Assembly: GCA_963665405.2 (NCBI GenBank)
Contig: CAXXUH010000004.1
Span: 496,001-560,000 of the forward strand
Reading direction: 5' to 3'
Origin: G963665405 sp963665405
GTDB taxonomy: Bacteria > Chloroflexota > Dehalococcoidia > Lucifugimonadales > G963665405
Length of the DNA stretch: 64,000 nucleotides
The notes under the pieces are model-generated. The model was not told the DNA's origin. It searched no databases and saw only the letters and a program-made list of their open reading frames with translations. Every line of letters begins with the position of its first letter. Position 1 is the stretch's first letter. Positions 1-7,991 of this stretch are shown one piece after another. The translations under genes were made by a program, and so were the position numbers.

Positions 1-36
1 GTGTGCAGAGGGCAAGGCCCCTTTTCCCAAGGGGCC
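1..36. repeat. Partial copy of the dispersed hairpin element (family A)
   Basis: The window opens with gtgtgcagagg, the motif that precedes the first hairpin in all family A copies. It is followed by a hairpin with arms GGCCCCTT (16-23) and AAGGGGCC (29-36). The rest lies outside the window. It sits just downstream of the minus-strand lactonase gene and could act as its transcription end. Confidence 0.55.
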
Positions 37-92
37 GGCCATGAGCCCGTCGAACCGTGGAGCTTTCGACGATCCCAGGACAGGGGAGGGAG

Positions 93-998
93 CTATCCCG
101 ACGGAGGGTACAGGAGCCGCCCGCGCCGCTCGGTATGGGCGCGGAGGAGGTAGCCCTCGGCCGTCGTGATATAGAGGGTGCGGAGGTCGGCGTCACCGAA
201 GGTGCAATTGGTCGGGCGGTCCACGGGCAACAGATGCTGCTCGACCACCTCTCCGGTCGGGGAGAAGACGTAGATCATCGGCCCCGGTCCGCCGACGCGA
301 TGCCCGGCGGTGGCCACGATATTGCCTTCAGTGTCGAGGCACATCCCGTCGATGCCGCGCCAATCGCCGAAGTCGTGGAGGACCTCATACGGACCGAGGG
401 TGCCGTCGCTCTCGACCGGATATGCGCGAAGCTCCCGCTTCTCGTCGGACCGGCGGCCGCTCTGGGCGACGTACAGGACGCTGTGGTCGAGCGAGAACAG
501 AAGACCGTTCGGCCGCGTCGTGTCGAACGTCACCCGTGAGATCGTCCAGGACCCACTTGTCTGAGGATCGAGCCTGTAGACGGAGTCGTGATCCATGTCC
601 TTGTTGGCGATGTCTTCGCTCATCGGGCCGGCGGCACCCTCGTACCACGGGTCCGTGAACCACACCCGGCCCTGGAGATCGATCGCCAGATCGTTGGGGA
701 TATTGAGCCGCTTGCCATCGAATCCGTCGGCCAGCACCGTCATGCCGCCGTCCGGTTCGTACCGCACGACCCGGCGGGCGTCCCCCTCGCAGGCGAACAG
801 GTTGCCTTTCGGGTCCAACATGAGGCCGTTCGCGTAGCTCGTGTCGGACCGGTAGACGGTCGACAGCCTGGTGGCAGGATCGTATCTGAGAATCCGGCTC
901 GCCGGGATATGCGTGTAGATCAGACCGCTGCCGTCCCAAGCGGGACCTTCGGTGACTCCTCCAAACGGACCGCCGAGTGTGACGAAGCTCCAGGTCAT
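93..998 (-). CDS. SMP-30/gluconolactonase family protein
   Basis: A 301-residue beta-propeller protein of the SMP-30/gluconolactonase/LRE family, expected to hydrolyse a sugar-type or other lactone with a divalent metal. Family motifs are visible: an early TEGPAWDG carrying the metal-binding Glu, NIPNDLAID and NGLLFSLD around the ligand Asn, and GIDGMCLDTEGN near the catalytic Asp. The start at 998 is chosen because it begins at MTWSF and has GAGGAG seven bases upstream; a longer reading frame would run into the repeat element at 1010. The ribosome-binding site directly abuts that repeat, so the 5' leader of the mRNA would be the element itself. No signal peptide is seen, so the protein is probably cytoplasmic. 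The exact substrate cannot be read from the sequence. Confidence 0.88.
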   Translation of the reverse strand: MTWSFVTLGGPFGGVTEGPAWDGSGLIYTHIPASRILRYDPATRLSTVYRSDTSYANGLMLDPKGNLFACEGDARRVVRYEPDGGMTVLADGFDGKRLNIPNDLAIDLQGRVWFTDPWYEGAAGPMSEDIANKDMDHDSVYRLDPQTSGSWTISRVTFDTTRPNGLLFSLDHSVLYVAQSGRRSDEKRELRAYPVESDGTLGPYEVLHDFGDWRGIDGMCLDTEGNIVATAGHRVGGPGPMIYVFSPTGEVVEQHLLPVDRPTNCTFGDADLRTLYITTAEGYLLRAHTERRGRLLYPPSG

Positions 999-1009
999 CG
1001 CTCGCTCCT

Positions 1010-1206
1010 CAAATATGGAGTGCGCAGATCCCGACAAGTCGGGATTGCTGGGGTCAGGGCGGGAAACCCTTAGATATCACTTCTCGTTCCTTGGCCAGAA
1101 AGAGAGCCAGGTCCGATGATGCTTCGCTCATCGAGACTCTCGATGCCCCGATGCATCGGGGCGTATCGGAGGGGATGGCGGAAACCGTTCTTGAGCACCC
1201 TTCTAG
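1010..1206. repeat. Family A hairpin element, long subtype, left end truncated
   Basis: It begins at aaatatggagtg, matching aaatatggggtg of other copies. First hairpin ATCCCGAC/GTCGGGAT is at 1028-1045, a degenerate second hairpin at about 1055-1070, and a TTCCTTGGCCAGAAAG hairpin near 1087-1105. A segment with the palindrome GCCCCGATGCATCGGGGC follows, then the conserved tail ggaggggatgg and a right end CACCCTTCTAG. The same long internal segment recurs in the copy at 43800-44022. Confidence 0.7.
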
Positions 1207-1376
1207 TGCTTGGCTGCGTAAATAGCTCGCCGTTCACGCTCGACCACTCTTGGCACGTGGAGCACCGGTATTTGCTCTGCCCCTTCGGGGAGTTCGGGGG
1301 TGTCCCCCGAGCTGAACCCCCACGGGCGGGCGGGTGGTACAGGATACGTTCGAGTATCTATGCACCTAAGCACTAG
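1203..1376. mobile_element. 174-bp MITE-like element (family B) with 15-bp inverted ends
   Basis: The ends are inverted repeats with two mismatches: CTAGTGCTTGGCTGC at 1203-1217 and GCACCTAAGCACTAG at 1362-1376. CTAG at both outer edges may be a target duplication. The interior holds hairpins CCCCTTCGGGG and CGGGGGTGTCCCCCG. No coding frame is supported. The stop codon of the aldolase gene (1373-1375) lies in the right end. Confidence 0.6.
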
Positions 1377-2200
1377 ATAACCTCTTCGGACTCGCCGATG
1401 GCCACGGCCGCGCTGCCACCGACCTCCTCTCCCACCTCGCGGATCGGGGTGAAGTAGGCCCTCACGCCGGCGTGCATGGCCCGGGTGTCGCTGCTGTGCA
1501 GGACGAATCGCGCGCCCTCCCGCAGCCACTTGGTGGTCAGCTCCACGGTCTGGTGGTGAATCAGCGTCGGGACCCCGTGCGCCTTGCAGATGCTGAGAAT
1601 CCGGCGCAGGGCTGCCTCGTAGTCGGGGTGGTCCATCTGGTCCGGCACCCCCAGCGAGATGCTCAGGTCGTTGGGTCCGACGAATATGGCGTCGATCCCC
1701 TCCACGCCCAGGATGGCGTCGAGCCTCTCGATGGCCGGGACGCTCTCGATGCCGATAATGCAGACCGTGTTGCGGCTCCGCTTTTCGAGGTACTCCCTGC
1801 TCATCTCGCTCGGGAATTTTCCGTGATCAACAACCGCGGTGACCAGGTCGCCCTTCAGCGGACGCCACTTCGCCGCGGCGACCACCTCCTTGACCTGCTC
1901 GACGGTCTCGCAGTAGGGGGCCAGTATTCCCTGTGCGCCGGCGTCGAGAGCCATCGTCACATAATGGGAGTCGGGGATTGGTATCCTCACGATGGGCACG
2001 GTGCCCGTTCCAGCCAGCGCCGCGAGAAGGTTGGCGACGTCGCTCCTGCCCTGAGGTGAGTGCTCGGTGTCGATGATGACGTAGTCGAGGCCGAACGCAG
2101 CGATCGTCGCGGCCCATCTCGGGTTCCTGGCGGTCGACAGCATCGTCCCGTAGACGACTCCTCCCGCCCTCGTCCTCTGCTTCAGCTCTTCGCCTGTCAT
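1373..2200 (-). CDS. HpcH/HpaI-type aldolase/citrate lyase family protein
   Basis: A 275-residue class II (metal-dependent) aldolase of the HpcH/HpaI family, which cleaves 2-keto-3-deoxy acids to pyruvate plus an aldehyde. The family hallmarks are in order: IIDTEHSPQG with the catalytic His, GAQGILAPYCETVEQV, IGIESVPAIERL with a metal-binding Glu, and IFVGPNDLSISLG with the metal-binding Asp. The start at 2200 has AGGAGA ten bases upstream and matches the family N-terminus; a longer frame would begin with low-complexity sequence. A good promoter lies at 2298-2325. The stop codon falls inside the inverted end of a repeat element (1362-1376), so the last residues may have been set by that insertion. 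Likely role: breakdown of aromatic or sugar-acid intermediates. Confidence 0.9.
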   Translation of the reverse strand: MTGEELKQRTRAGGVVYGTMLSTARNPRWAATIAAFGLDYVIIDTEHSPQGRSDVANLLAALAGTGTVPIVRIPIPDSHYVTMALDAGAQGILAPYCETVEQVKEVVAAAKWRPLKGDLVTAVVDHGKFPSEMSREYLEKRSRNTVCIIGIESVPAIERLDAILGVEGIDAIFVGPNDLSISLGVPDQMDHPDYEAALRRILSICKAHGVPTLIHHQTVELTTKWLREGARFVLHSSDTRAMHAGVRAYFTPIREVGEEVGGSAAVAIGESEEVI

Positions 2201-2297
2201 GGATCGTCTCCTGGTCTGCGGTCCTGGATGAGCTCTTCCCGATCGCCGCCACAGCCGGTTCAGGTCGTGGGCGGACTTGCGGACGGAGCCCGGCACG

Positions 2298-2325
2298 ATT
2301 GTATCCTCGCAGGTCGGCGTGTCAA
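2298..2325 (-). promoter_or_regulatory. Sigma-70-type promoter for the aldolase gene
   Basis: Read on the minus strand, TTGACA (2320-2325) and TACAAT (2298-2303) are separated by 16 bases. They lie about 100 bases upstream of the ATG at 2200. The -35 box continues as TTGACACGCC, almost the same as the promoter at 6524-6551. Confidence 0.65.
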
Positions 2326-2402
2326 GCAGAGACGGCCGCGGCGCCGTTGACTGGCCGTGAGGCCGATGATATCCTTGCGCAGCCATTCGCCCGGAGGTCA
2401 AA

Positions 2403-3653
2403 TTGCCCCGCCTGGACTACGGCTGGATCGTCCTATCGTCCGGCTTCATCATCCTGTTCTTCAACGCGGGCACCATGTTCACGCTCGGCCTCGTGCTGAA
2501 GCCGATGAGCGAGGACCTGGGCTGGAGCCGCTCGACGCTCACGCTGGCGGCGACGATCTTCATGGTCGTCTCCGCGCTCTCGATGCCTGTGTACGGCCGG
2601 CTGATGGACCGCTACAGCCCGCGATGGATCATCGCGGGGGCGGTCGCACTGAGCGCCGTAGGAATCGGATTGATGGGGCTCGTGTCCGAGGTATGGCAGG
2701 CGCTGACAGTGTACGGGGGCCTGTTCGCGCTCGGCGCCGCCGGGACTGCCATCCCCACTGTCGGAATAATGGTCAGCCGCTGGTTCGTCCGGCGCCGTGG
2801 AATCGCAAACAGCGCGGCGATCACCGGTCAGGCGTTGGGACAGCTCGTGATCATAGTAGCGCTGGCGGCACTGATATCGACCGTAAGCTGGCGCGCGGCG
2901 TTCTGGGCACTCGGGGTGGCCAATGCGTTCGTCGTCTTGCCGATCGTCCTTACGTTCGTAAGGTCGCGGAAGCGCGACGAACCCGAGCCTGAGAATTCGA
3001 GCCGCGCGTCGTCCGGGCTGGCCTCCTCAATGGACGAGGTCGGGGGGAGGGGCCATCCCGCCTCGATCTTCAAGCTGCTGAAGACGCAGAAGCTGTTGCT
3101 CCTCGTCGTGATCTATGCCATCTGTGGCTTCCAGGACTTCTTCGTGGCGACTCAGCTGGTGGCCTTCGCCGACGACAGCGGCGTGGGCAGTCTACTGGCG
3201 GGAAACCTGCTGGCGTTCATGGGCGTTCTGGGGCTGGTCGGGGTGCTGGCGGCAGGGTGGCTTGCCGACGCGCACGGCCCGGCGGTGCCGACCGTCCTCT
3301 GCTTCATCATGCGGATATTCATCTTCGCATTCATCCTGTACTTCCAGAGCACCGCCGGAATCCTGATCTTCGCTCTCCTATACGGCTCGACATTCCTCAT
3401 CACGGCGCCCTTGCTCATGGTGTTCGCGGGAAGGTACTTCGGATCGGCCAGGCTCGGTGTAGTTACCGGGTTCCTGTCGATGGTGCACCAGATGGCCGGA
3501 GGCCTCGGCGCGTTCATCGGCGCCTGGATCTTCGAGACGTGGAACGGCTACGACGGGGCCTTCGTGCTCCTCCTGGCGATGGCCGTCCTGGGAACCGTGA
3601 CGACGCTGGCGTTGCGCGACAGCCGTCAGCGCCTGGCCGTGGCGCCGGCGTAG
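2403..3653 (+). CDS. Major facilitator superfamily transporter
   Basis: A 416-residue integral membrane protein with about 12 hydrophobic helices, the normal size for an MFS carrier. The loop between helices 2 and 3 reads GRLMDRYSPR, the usual MFS signature position, and a second-half equivalent GWLADAHGPA is present. A hydrophilic central loop (around residues 190-225) separates the two halves. The TTG start at 2403 is supported by a strong GGAGGT six bases upstream, and the hydrophobic N-terminus begins at once. It is divergent from the HpcH aldolase gene and shares its upstream region, so it may import the substrate of that pathway (monocarboxylate/OFA-like carriers have this layout). The substrate itself cannot be read. 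Confidence 0.88.
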   Translation: MPRLDYGWIVLSSGFIILFFNAGTMFTLGLVLKPMSEDLGWSRSTLTLAATIFMVVSALSMPVYGRLMDRYSPRWIIAGAVALSAVGIGLMGLVSEVWQALTVYGGLFALGAAGTAIPTVGIMVSRWFVRRRGIANSAAITGQALGQLVIIVALAALISTVSWRAAFWALGVANAFVVLPIVLTFVRSRKRDEPEPENSSRASSGLASSMDEVGGRGHPASIFKLLKTQKLLLLVVIYAICGFQDFFVATQLVAFADDSGVGSLLAGNLLAFMGVLGLVGVLAAGWLADAHGPAVPTVLCFIMRIFIFAFILYFQSTAGILIFALLYGSTFLITAPLLMVFAGRYFGSARLGVVTGFLSMVHQMAGGLGAFIGAWIFETWNGYDGAFVLLLAMAVLGTVTTLALRDSRQRLAVAPA

Positions 3654-3723
3654 CCGGCGGCCACACACAGATCGGGGAACCCGTTTCGTCGTGGCGGGCA
3701 GGGCGAGCGGCACGCGACAAAAA

Positions 3724-3752
3724 GGGAGGCAGGCCCCACCTGCCTGCCTCCC
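3724..3752. terminator. Hairpin terminator after the MFS gene
   Basis: Perfect 10-bp arms GGGAGGCAGG (3724-3733) and CCTGCCTCCC (3743-3752) lie about 70 bases past the MFS stop codon. No clear T-run follows, so it may stabilise the RNA end rather than terminate by itself. Confidence 0.5.
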
Positions 3753-4100
3753 GGCGCCGTGTTCAGTTGTAGTCGGGAATCCGCGCCCCCTTCCCTCCGG
3801 TCTTAGGACCGCTTTCCCTTGCCCTCTATGGGTCCTGGGGCCTTTGTCAGCAAACGCGGGGGCTCAGACTCTTCGTTCCAGCCGGCCTGCCCTTCTCGAT
3901 CCCATGCGGCAGGCCGGCTACCTAAAGGAAATTTCCATTGGTGGTTCGTTACAACTATCATCGTCCTCGCCACCTCCTCCTGTGACTTCACCTGCTCGCC
4001 TCGATCTCAGACTACGTGGCCAGCATGAGTTTCGCGTGATCTTCGACAGGAGGTTTGTGAAGATCTTGTGAAAGCGGCGGCTACCCCTCAGACGCGGTCC
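3753..4100. other. Intergenic region with one long-armed inverted repeat
   Basis: No gene is supported here. AGCCGGCCTGCC (3880-3891) and GGCAGGCCGGCT (3908-3919) form perfect 12-bp arms around a 16-base loop, between convergent genes. Confidence 0.5.
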
Positions 4101-4994
4101 TCAGATTGAGCCGAGCTCCAGCCGCTCCACCAGCGAACGTACCTCGGCGAACGCCCGGTCCTCTGGAAGGGTCGACGGGTGCCTCACGTTGGCGGCCTTG
4201 AACACGCCCCTGAGACGCAGGACCTCCTTGGTCAGGTGGTACGAGATTCCAAGGGTCTGGCCGAGCAACCTCAAGAGCGGACCGTACCGCTCCATCGTCG
4301 CCGCGGCCTCCTCGCCCTGGCCGCGCTGATGATGTTGCCAGGCCTGTTGGAACGCCTCGGGGACGGCACTTCCCGGCATCGTCCCAACCGAGCCGCGGCC
4401 CAGCTCCTCCAGGAACATCTGGCCCCCCGCGCCGCCGAAGACGATCAGCTCATCCCCACCGTACTGCTTTGCCTGGGTCACGCGCTGCGGCGTGGGAGGG
4501 CTCTCCATCTTGGCGTAGCAGGCGTTCTCGGCCTCGCGCGCGATGGCGGCGACCAGACGCGGCGCGACCGCGGCGCCGGGGATGTCCTGGACGAAGATCG
4601 GGACATCTACCGCGTCCGAAATCCTCTTGAAGTACCCTTTCACCTGCTCGGCGTCGACAGGTATGGTCGTCGGCGGGGCGGCCATGAGCGCGTCCGCTCC
4701 AAGCTCCTGGGCGCGGCGGCTCAGCTTCACCGCAAGATCGGTGCCTTCGGCGCCTGTATGGACGACCACCTTGACGCGTCCTCGCGCCTGCTCCACCACC
4801 GTCCCGGTGGCCAGGTCGCGTTCGGCCTCCGACAGCTTGAATATCTCGCTGCCCATCGCGATCCCGACGCCCGCGACGCCCGCCGCGACCACGAACTCGA
4901 CCTCTTTCCGAAGGTCCTCCACGTCGATGCGACTCCGGTCGTCGAAGGGCATGTAGAGGATGGGGTAGACGCCGCTCAGGGTCCTGTCAACCAT
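4101..4994 (-). CDS. Dihydrodipicolinate synthase/N-acetylneuraminate lyase family protein
   Basis: A 297-residue (beta/alpha)8 aldolase of the DapA/NanA superfamily. The Schiff-base lysine is in CYAKMESPP (about residue 161). It is probably not a true DapA: the Tyr of the usual YNxP motif is Gln here (VPIFVQDIPG), and the GTTGE substrate motif is replaced by AMGSEIFKL. Such members act on varied 2-oxo acids. The start has only weak Shine-Dalgarno support (AGAGGA is 18 bases upstream), but the protein begins at the normal family N-terminus. It lies in the same direction as the aminotransferase at 5090-6433, with a hairpin between them, among other aldolase and catabolic genes. Confidence 0.85.
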   Translation of the reverse strand: MVDRTLSGVYPILYMPFDDRSRIDVEDLRKEVEFVVAAGVAGVGIAMGSEIFKLSEAERDLATGTVVEQARGRVKVVVHTGAEGTDLAVKLSRRAQELGADALMAAPPTTIPVDAEQVKGYFKRISDAVDVPIFVQDIPGAAVAPRLVAAIAREAENACYAKMESPPTPQRVTQAKQYGGDELIVFGGAGGQMFLEELGRGSVGTMPGSAVPEAFQQAWQHHQRGQGEEAAATMERYGPLLRLLGQTLGISYHLTKEVLRLRGVFKAANVRHPSTLPEDRAFAEVRSLVERLELGSI

Positions 4995-5026
4995 CTTTGT
5001 CCGATCTGAAAGGTCCTCTTAACAAG

Positions 5027-5059
5027 AGGAATCCCGACCCATTCGAGATCGGGATTCCT
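5027..5059. terminator. Hairpin between two minus-strand genes
   Basis: Perfect 11-bp arms AGGAATCCCGA (5027-5037) and TCGGGATTCCT (5049-5059), placed 31 bases after the aminotransferase stop codon. On the minus strand it is followed by CTTGTT. It probably ends or attenuates the aminotransferase transcript. Confidence 0.5.
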
Positions 5060-5089
5060 CCGCGCTTCCGTTCGGCGTGAGCCGGACCG

Positions 5090-6433
5090 CTAGAGTACGC
5101 GCTCCTCTCGGAGGTCTCTCAGCGCCTGTCCGAAGCCGTCGATCGTACGGTCGATGACCGAATCGTCGTGAGCCGACGAGACGACGAAGCACATGCCGTT
5201 CCAGTCCATCCCGTCGGCGCCGTTGACCAGCACGGCGCGCCGCAGGGCCCGCGTCTTCTCGGGAGGCATGCTCCGGTAAATCTCCTCGAACGGCATCGTG
5301 CAGAAGGTCCGATCGCAGTCGCAGTCGTACCCCATGTTGACCTGCACCAGCGACGAGTGGCCGTGGGCGTGGCCCACCACCTCGTTCTTCATGAAGACCT
5401 CGTTGATGCCGTCCCGCAGCCGCTTCGCCTGGGCGTCGGCCGTCTTGTTGATCGGCTGGGTCGCCAGCGCCTCCAGCACTTTGATCCCGGCTATCGCAGT
5501 GGTCGGGTTCGCATTGTACGTACCGCCCTGGGCCGCCCGCCGGGTCCCGTCCCACTCCGGGTCGCCTGTCGTCGCCATGATCTCCATGATCTCGGCGCGT
5601 CCGCCGACCGCGGAGCCGGGCTGACCGCCGGCCATGATCTTGGCCATGGTGGTAATGTCGGGATCGAGGCCCCACAGCTCCTGCGCGCCGCCCGGGGAGA
5701 GGCGGAACCCGGTGATCACCTCGTCCATGATGAAGAGGACCCCGTGCTTCTTGCACACCTCTTGAAGGTCCATCAGGAACTTGGGGTTCTGCAGCGGGAA
5801 GGTGGCGAAGTGGGCCCCGTTGCTCTCTACTATCACCGCGGCGACGTCGGCGTCCTGGGCCAGGATTCGATCGACGGCCTTGACGTCCACCGGCGCGACG
5901 ATCACGGTGTCCTGCACCTGCTGTGGCACGCCGCCGGTGGACTGGCCGGAGTCGATGCAGAGGTAGTCCTGCCAGCCGTGGAAGTGCTCCTTGAACTTGA
6001 CGATCTTGGTCTTGCCGGTGTGGGCACGGGCAATCCGGCACGCCAGAAGGGTGGATTCCGTCCCCGATGCCGTGAAGCGGATCCGCTCGAGCTTGGGCAT
6101 CAGCCTCTTGACCGCCTCGGCGTAGCGCACCTCGTGGGTCGTCGCGCCGCCCAGGTGAGTACCCTTGTCCATCTGCGCCTTTACGGCCTCGTTGACCCCC
6201 GGGGGGTTGTGGCCCATGATAAGGCTGCCGTTACCCATCACGTAGTCGATGATCTCGTTCCCGTCGACGTCGTACTTGAAGGGGCCCTGGGCCCACTCGT
6301 AGTAGGTGGGGAACGGCGACGTGAATCGAGACTGGTGCGTCACTCCGCCGGCGAACAGGTTCTTGCCGCGCGCGTACCAGTCCTTCGACTTCGCGAACTT
6401 CTCCGAGTACTTCTCATCCAGCGTCTTGGCCAT
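5090..6433 (-). CDS. Class III aminotransferase, glutamate-1-semialdehyde aminomutase-like
   Basis: A 447-residue PLP-dependent class III aminotransferase. Visible features are RFTASGTESTLLACRIAR (phosphate binding), the MDEVITGFR stretch whose Asp contacts the PLP ring nitrogen, and TTMAKIMAGG with the Schiff-base lysine. The fold is closest to glutamate-1-semialdehyde 2,1-aminomutase, but the surrounding genes are catabolic, no haem-synthesis gene is near, and a KFKEHFHGWQD loop replaces typical HemL sequence, so an aminotransferase or aminomutase for another amine is likely. The ATG at 6433 is preceded by GAGGAGA. A strong promoter (6524-6551) gives a leader of about 80 bases, and a hairpin follows the gene at 5027-5059. 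Confidence 0.87.
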   Translation of the reverse strand: MAKTLDEKYSEKFAKSKDWYARGKNLFAGGVTHQSRFTSPFPTYYEWAQGPFKYDVDGNEIIDYVMGNGSLIMGHNPPGVNEAVKAQMDKGTHLGGATTHEVRYAEAVKRLMPKLERIRFTASGTESTLLACRIARAHTGKTKIVKFKEHFHGWQDYLCIDSGQSTGGVPQQVQDTVIVAPVDVKAVDRILAQDADVAAVIVESNGAHFATFPLQNPKFLMDLQEVCKKHGVLFIMDEVITGFRLSPGGAQELWGLDPDITTMAKIMAGGQPGSAVGGRAEIMEIMATTGDPEWDGTRRAAQGGTYNANPTTAIAGIKVLEALATQPINKTADAQAKRLRDGINEVFMKNEVVGHAHGHSSLVQVNMGYDCDCDRTFCTMPFEEIYRSMPPEKTRALRRAVLVNGADGMDWNGMCFVVSSAHDDSVIDRTIDGFGQALRDLREERVL

Positions 6434-6523
6434 TCCCTCGTCTCCTCTCGTCTCCGTCGCTCTCAGAAACCCCGAACACGCCCGACCGGGCCTTCGGGGA
6501 GTGCCGGGGGGCACAATACCGGT

Positions 6524-6551
6524 ATTATATCGGCGCCTCATGGCGCGTCAA
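6524..6551 (-). promoter_or_regulatory. Sigma-70-type promoter for the class III aminotransferase
   Basis: Minus strand: TTGACG (6546-6551), a 16-base spacer and a perfect TATAAT (6524-6529). It lies about 90 bases upstream of the start codon at 6433. Confidence 0.75.
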
Positions 6552-6670
6552 CCCCCCCGCCGGGTGGGCGCGGCGGCGCTGTAGACGCTCGTGGAGAGAG
6601 GCGTCTCTTCCGGAGGCCGGAGGCGTCAGTGCAGGAGGACAAACTCCGCTATCAGGATGCCGGGAGCGGG

Positions 6671-6710
6671 CAGGGGGATGGTCGAAACGGCTCCTCGACC
6701 GCCGCTAGTG
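6671..6710. repeat. Right-end fragment of a family A element
   Basis: It carries the conserved tail GGCAGGGGGATGGTCGAAA and ends in CGCCGCTAG, equivalent to the right part of the complete copy at 30030-30176. The hairpin part is missing. It lies in an otherwise empty 386-base gap. Confidence 0.5.
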
Positions 6711-6819
6711 CAGGGGGCAGAACCAGACCGCAGCCTCCTCGTAGCAGTCGAGGCCGTCCGAGTCGTGAGCCGCAGTCGAGAGATTGCTGCCGACGGGCAG
6801 GGCCGGGTCGCAGCAAGGG

Positions 6820-7137
6820 CTACTGCCATCCTCCGTCCGGCGGATAGATGCTCCTGGAGTCCGGGCCTCCGCTGTAGTAGAGCAGCTCGCACAGCCTATC
6901 GAGGTGGGGGTGCCACTCGAGAAAGTGAGGCGTCTGCTGGTGAGCCTCGAACGCGGCCTCGCTGGTATAGGCCTCGCAGAACCAGATCCGATCCGAGTCG
7001 CTGCCGTCCTGTATTACGTCGAACCAGAGGCAGTCCGGCTCCGCGGTAGCAGCGCCCCTGGCGTTGCCCTCCAGGAGTCGGAGGAATTCCCCCTTCTGGC
7101 CGGGGTTTACCTGCACTGCGGCGACCACGACGTACAT
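6820..7137 (-). CDS. ABM-domain (antibiotic biosynthesis monooxygenase-like) protein
   Basis: A 105-residue single-domain protein of the dimeric alpha/beta-barrel (ABM/YgiN) type. It starts MYVVVAAVQVNPGQ, contains CLWFDVIQD and WFCEAYTSEAAFEAHQQTPHF, the usual strand-helix order, and ends HLDRLCELL. Family members include cofactor-free quinol monooxygenases and haem-degrading proteins; the precise reaction is not readable. AAGGAG lies nine bases before the ATG at 7137; a longer frame would include a low-complexity Arg-rich extension. It follows the thioredoxin-like gene in the same direction with a 100-base gap. Confidence 0.8.
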   Translation of the reverse strand: MYVVVAAVQVNPGQKGEFLRLLEGNARGAATAEPDCLWFDVIQDGSDSDRIWFCEAYTSEAAFEAHQQTPHFLEWHPHLDRLCELLYYSGGPDSRSIYPPDGGWQ

Positions 7138-7238
7138 GTCTCGCTCCTTGATCTTCTTACGCCGGACCGGATGGGCCCCGCCCCGGTTCTCGATTGCGTT
7201 CGCGATGACGTTGTCAGGCGATGTCGATTGCGGCCGGG

Positions 7239-7867
7239 TTAGTCGCGCTGCTCGAGCTCGAAGTATTCGTCCAGGTTCTCCCCTTCCGTCTGACCCGCCG
7301 CGCGGCCGTCGATCAGCTCCCTGACCCATACCTCCAGGTCATCGTCTCTGACGGCGCCGACCCACCTCCTCTGAACGATGCCGTCCCTGCCCACGAAGAA
7401 GGTGACAGGGATGCCGATGACTCCGTAATCGACCGTGATCGTGCCGTCGATGTCGCGGCCGTTGGGGTAGGTGACGCCGAACTCCTCCAGAAAAGCGATC
7501 GCCTCCTCGTCCGTGTCCTGGATGTCGACCCCGACGATCAGGAGCTCCTCGGCGGAGTACTGCCGCCATATCCTCTCGAGGACTCTCGCCTCCTCGCGGC
7601 ACGGCGGGCACCACGACGCCCAGAAGTTTATGACCGTTGGCGGTGCTCGGCCAGCACCAGATGCTCCCCATCGAAGCGAGTGAACTGGAAGTCCGCCGCG
7701 GGCTTGCCGACCCTGGTAAAGCCGCTCTTGCCCGTGACGGAGGGCTTGTTCACTGTTCCCCAGGCCATCAGCGCGACGAACGCCGCCATTACCAGGAGGG
7801 CGCCGCCTGTGGTGAGAGCCCTTCTCGACACCCTGGGCTTCCTCGTGGGGTGGCTCCGAGCTGTCAT
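7239..7867 (-). pseudogene. TlpA/ResA-like membrane thioredoxin with a frameshift
   Basis: Two frames join into one thiol-disulfide oxidoreductase. The N-terminal frame (from 7867) has a basic leader, a membrane anchor (ALLVMAAFVALMAWG) and FQFTRFDGEHLVLAEHRQ. The C-terminal frame continues TVINFWASWCPPCREE with the WCxxC redox site and GIPVTFFVGRDG with the cis-Pro before the last strands. The break is at about 7640-7645, where losing one C from a C-run (caccgccaacg) explains the shift. Joined length is about 209 residues, normal for TlpA. It would sit outside the membrane and reduce disulfides, for example in cytochrome c maturation. It could be a real mutation or a sequence error. Confidence 0.8.
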
Positions 7868-7991
7868 TGTAGGGAGTGTGCTCGCATCGTCCGGTAGTGT
7901 AACTCATCGGACACTCTGCCGGTTATCCGCCCGTCGGCGGGACGGCATGTTAGGATGCTGAGCCCGTACCGTTGGGAGAAGGGTGGGTCAG

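Noticed and set aside
5168..6847. Long open frame antisense to the class III aminotransferase
   Set aside because: It is a by-product of GC-rich codon bias; the product is low-complexity Arg/His/Leu-rich without a family, while the opposite strand has a clear enzyme with promoter and ribosome-binding site.
7239..7867. Programmed frameshift in the TlpA-like gene
   Set aside because: There is no slippery heptamer; the upstream frame ends in a TAA with no stimulatory structure, and one missing C explains the break more simply.
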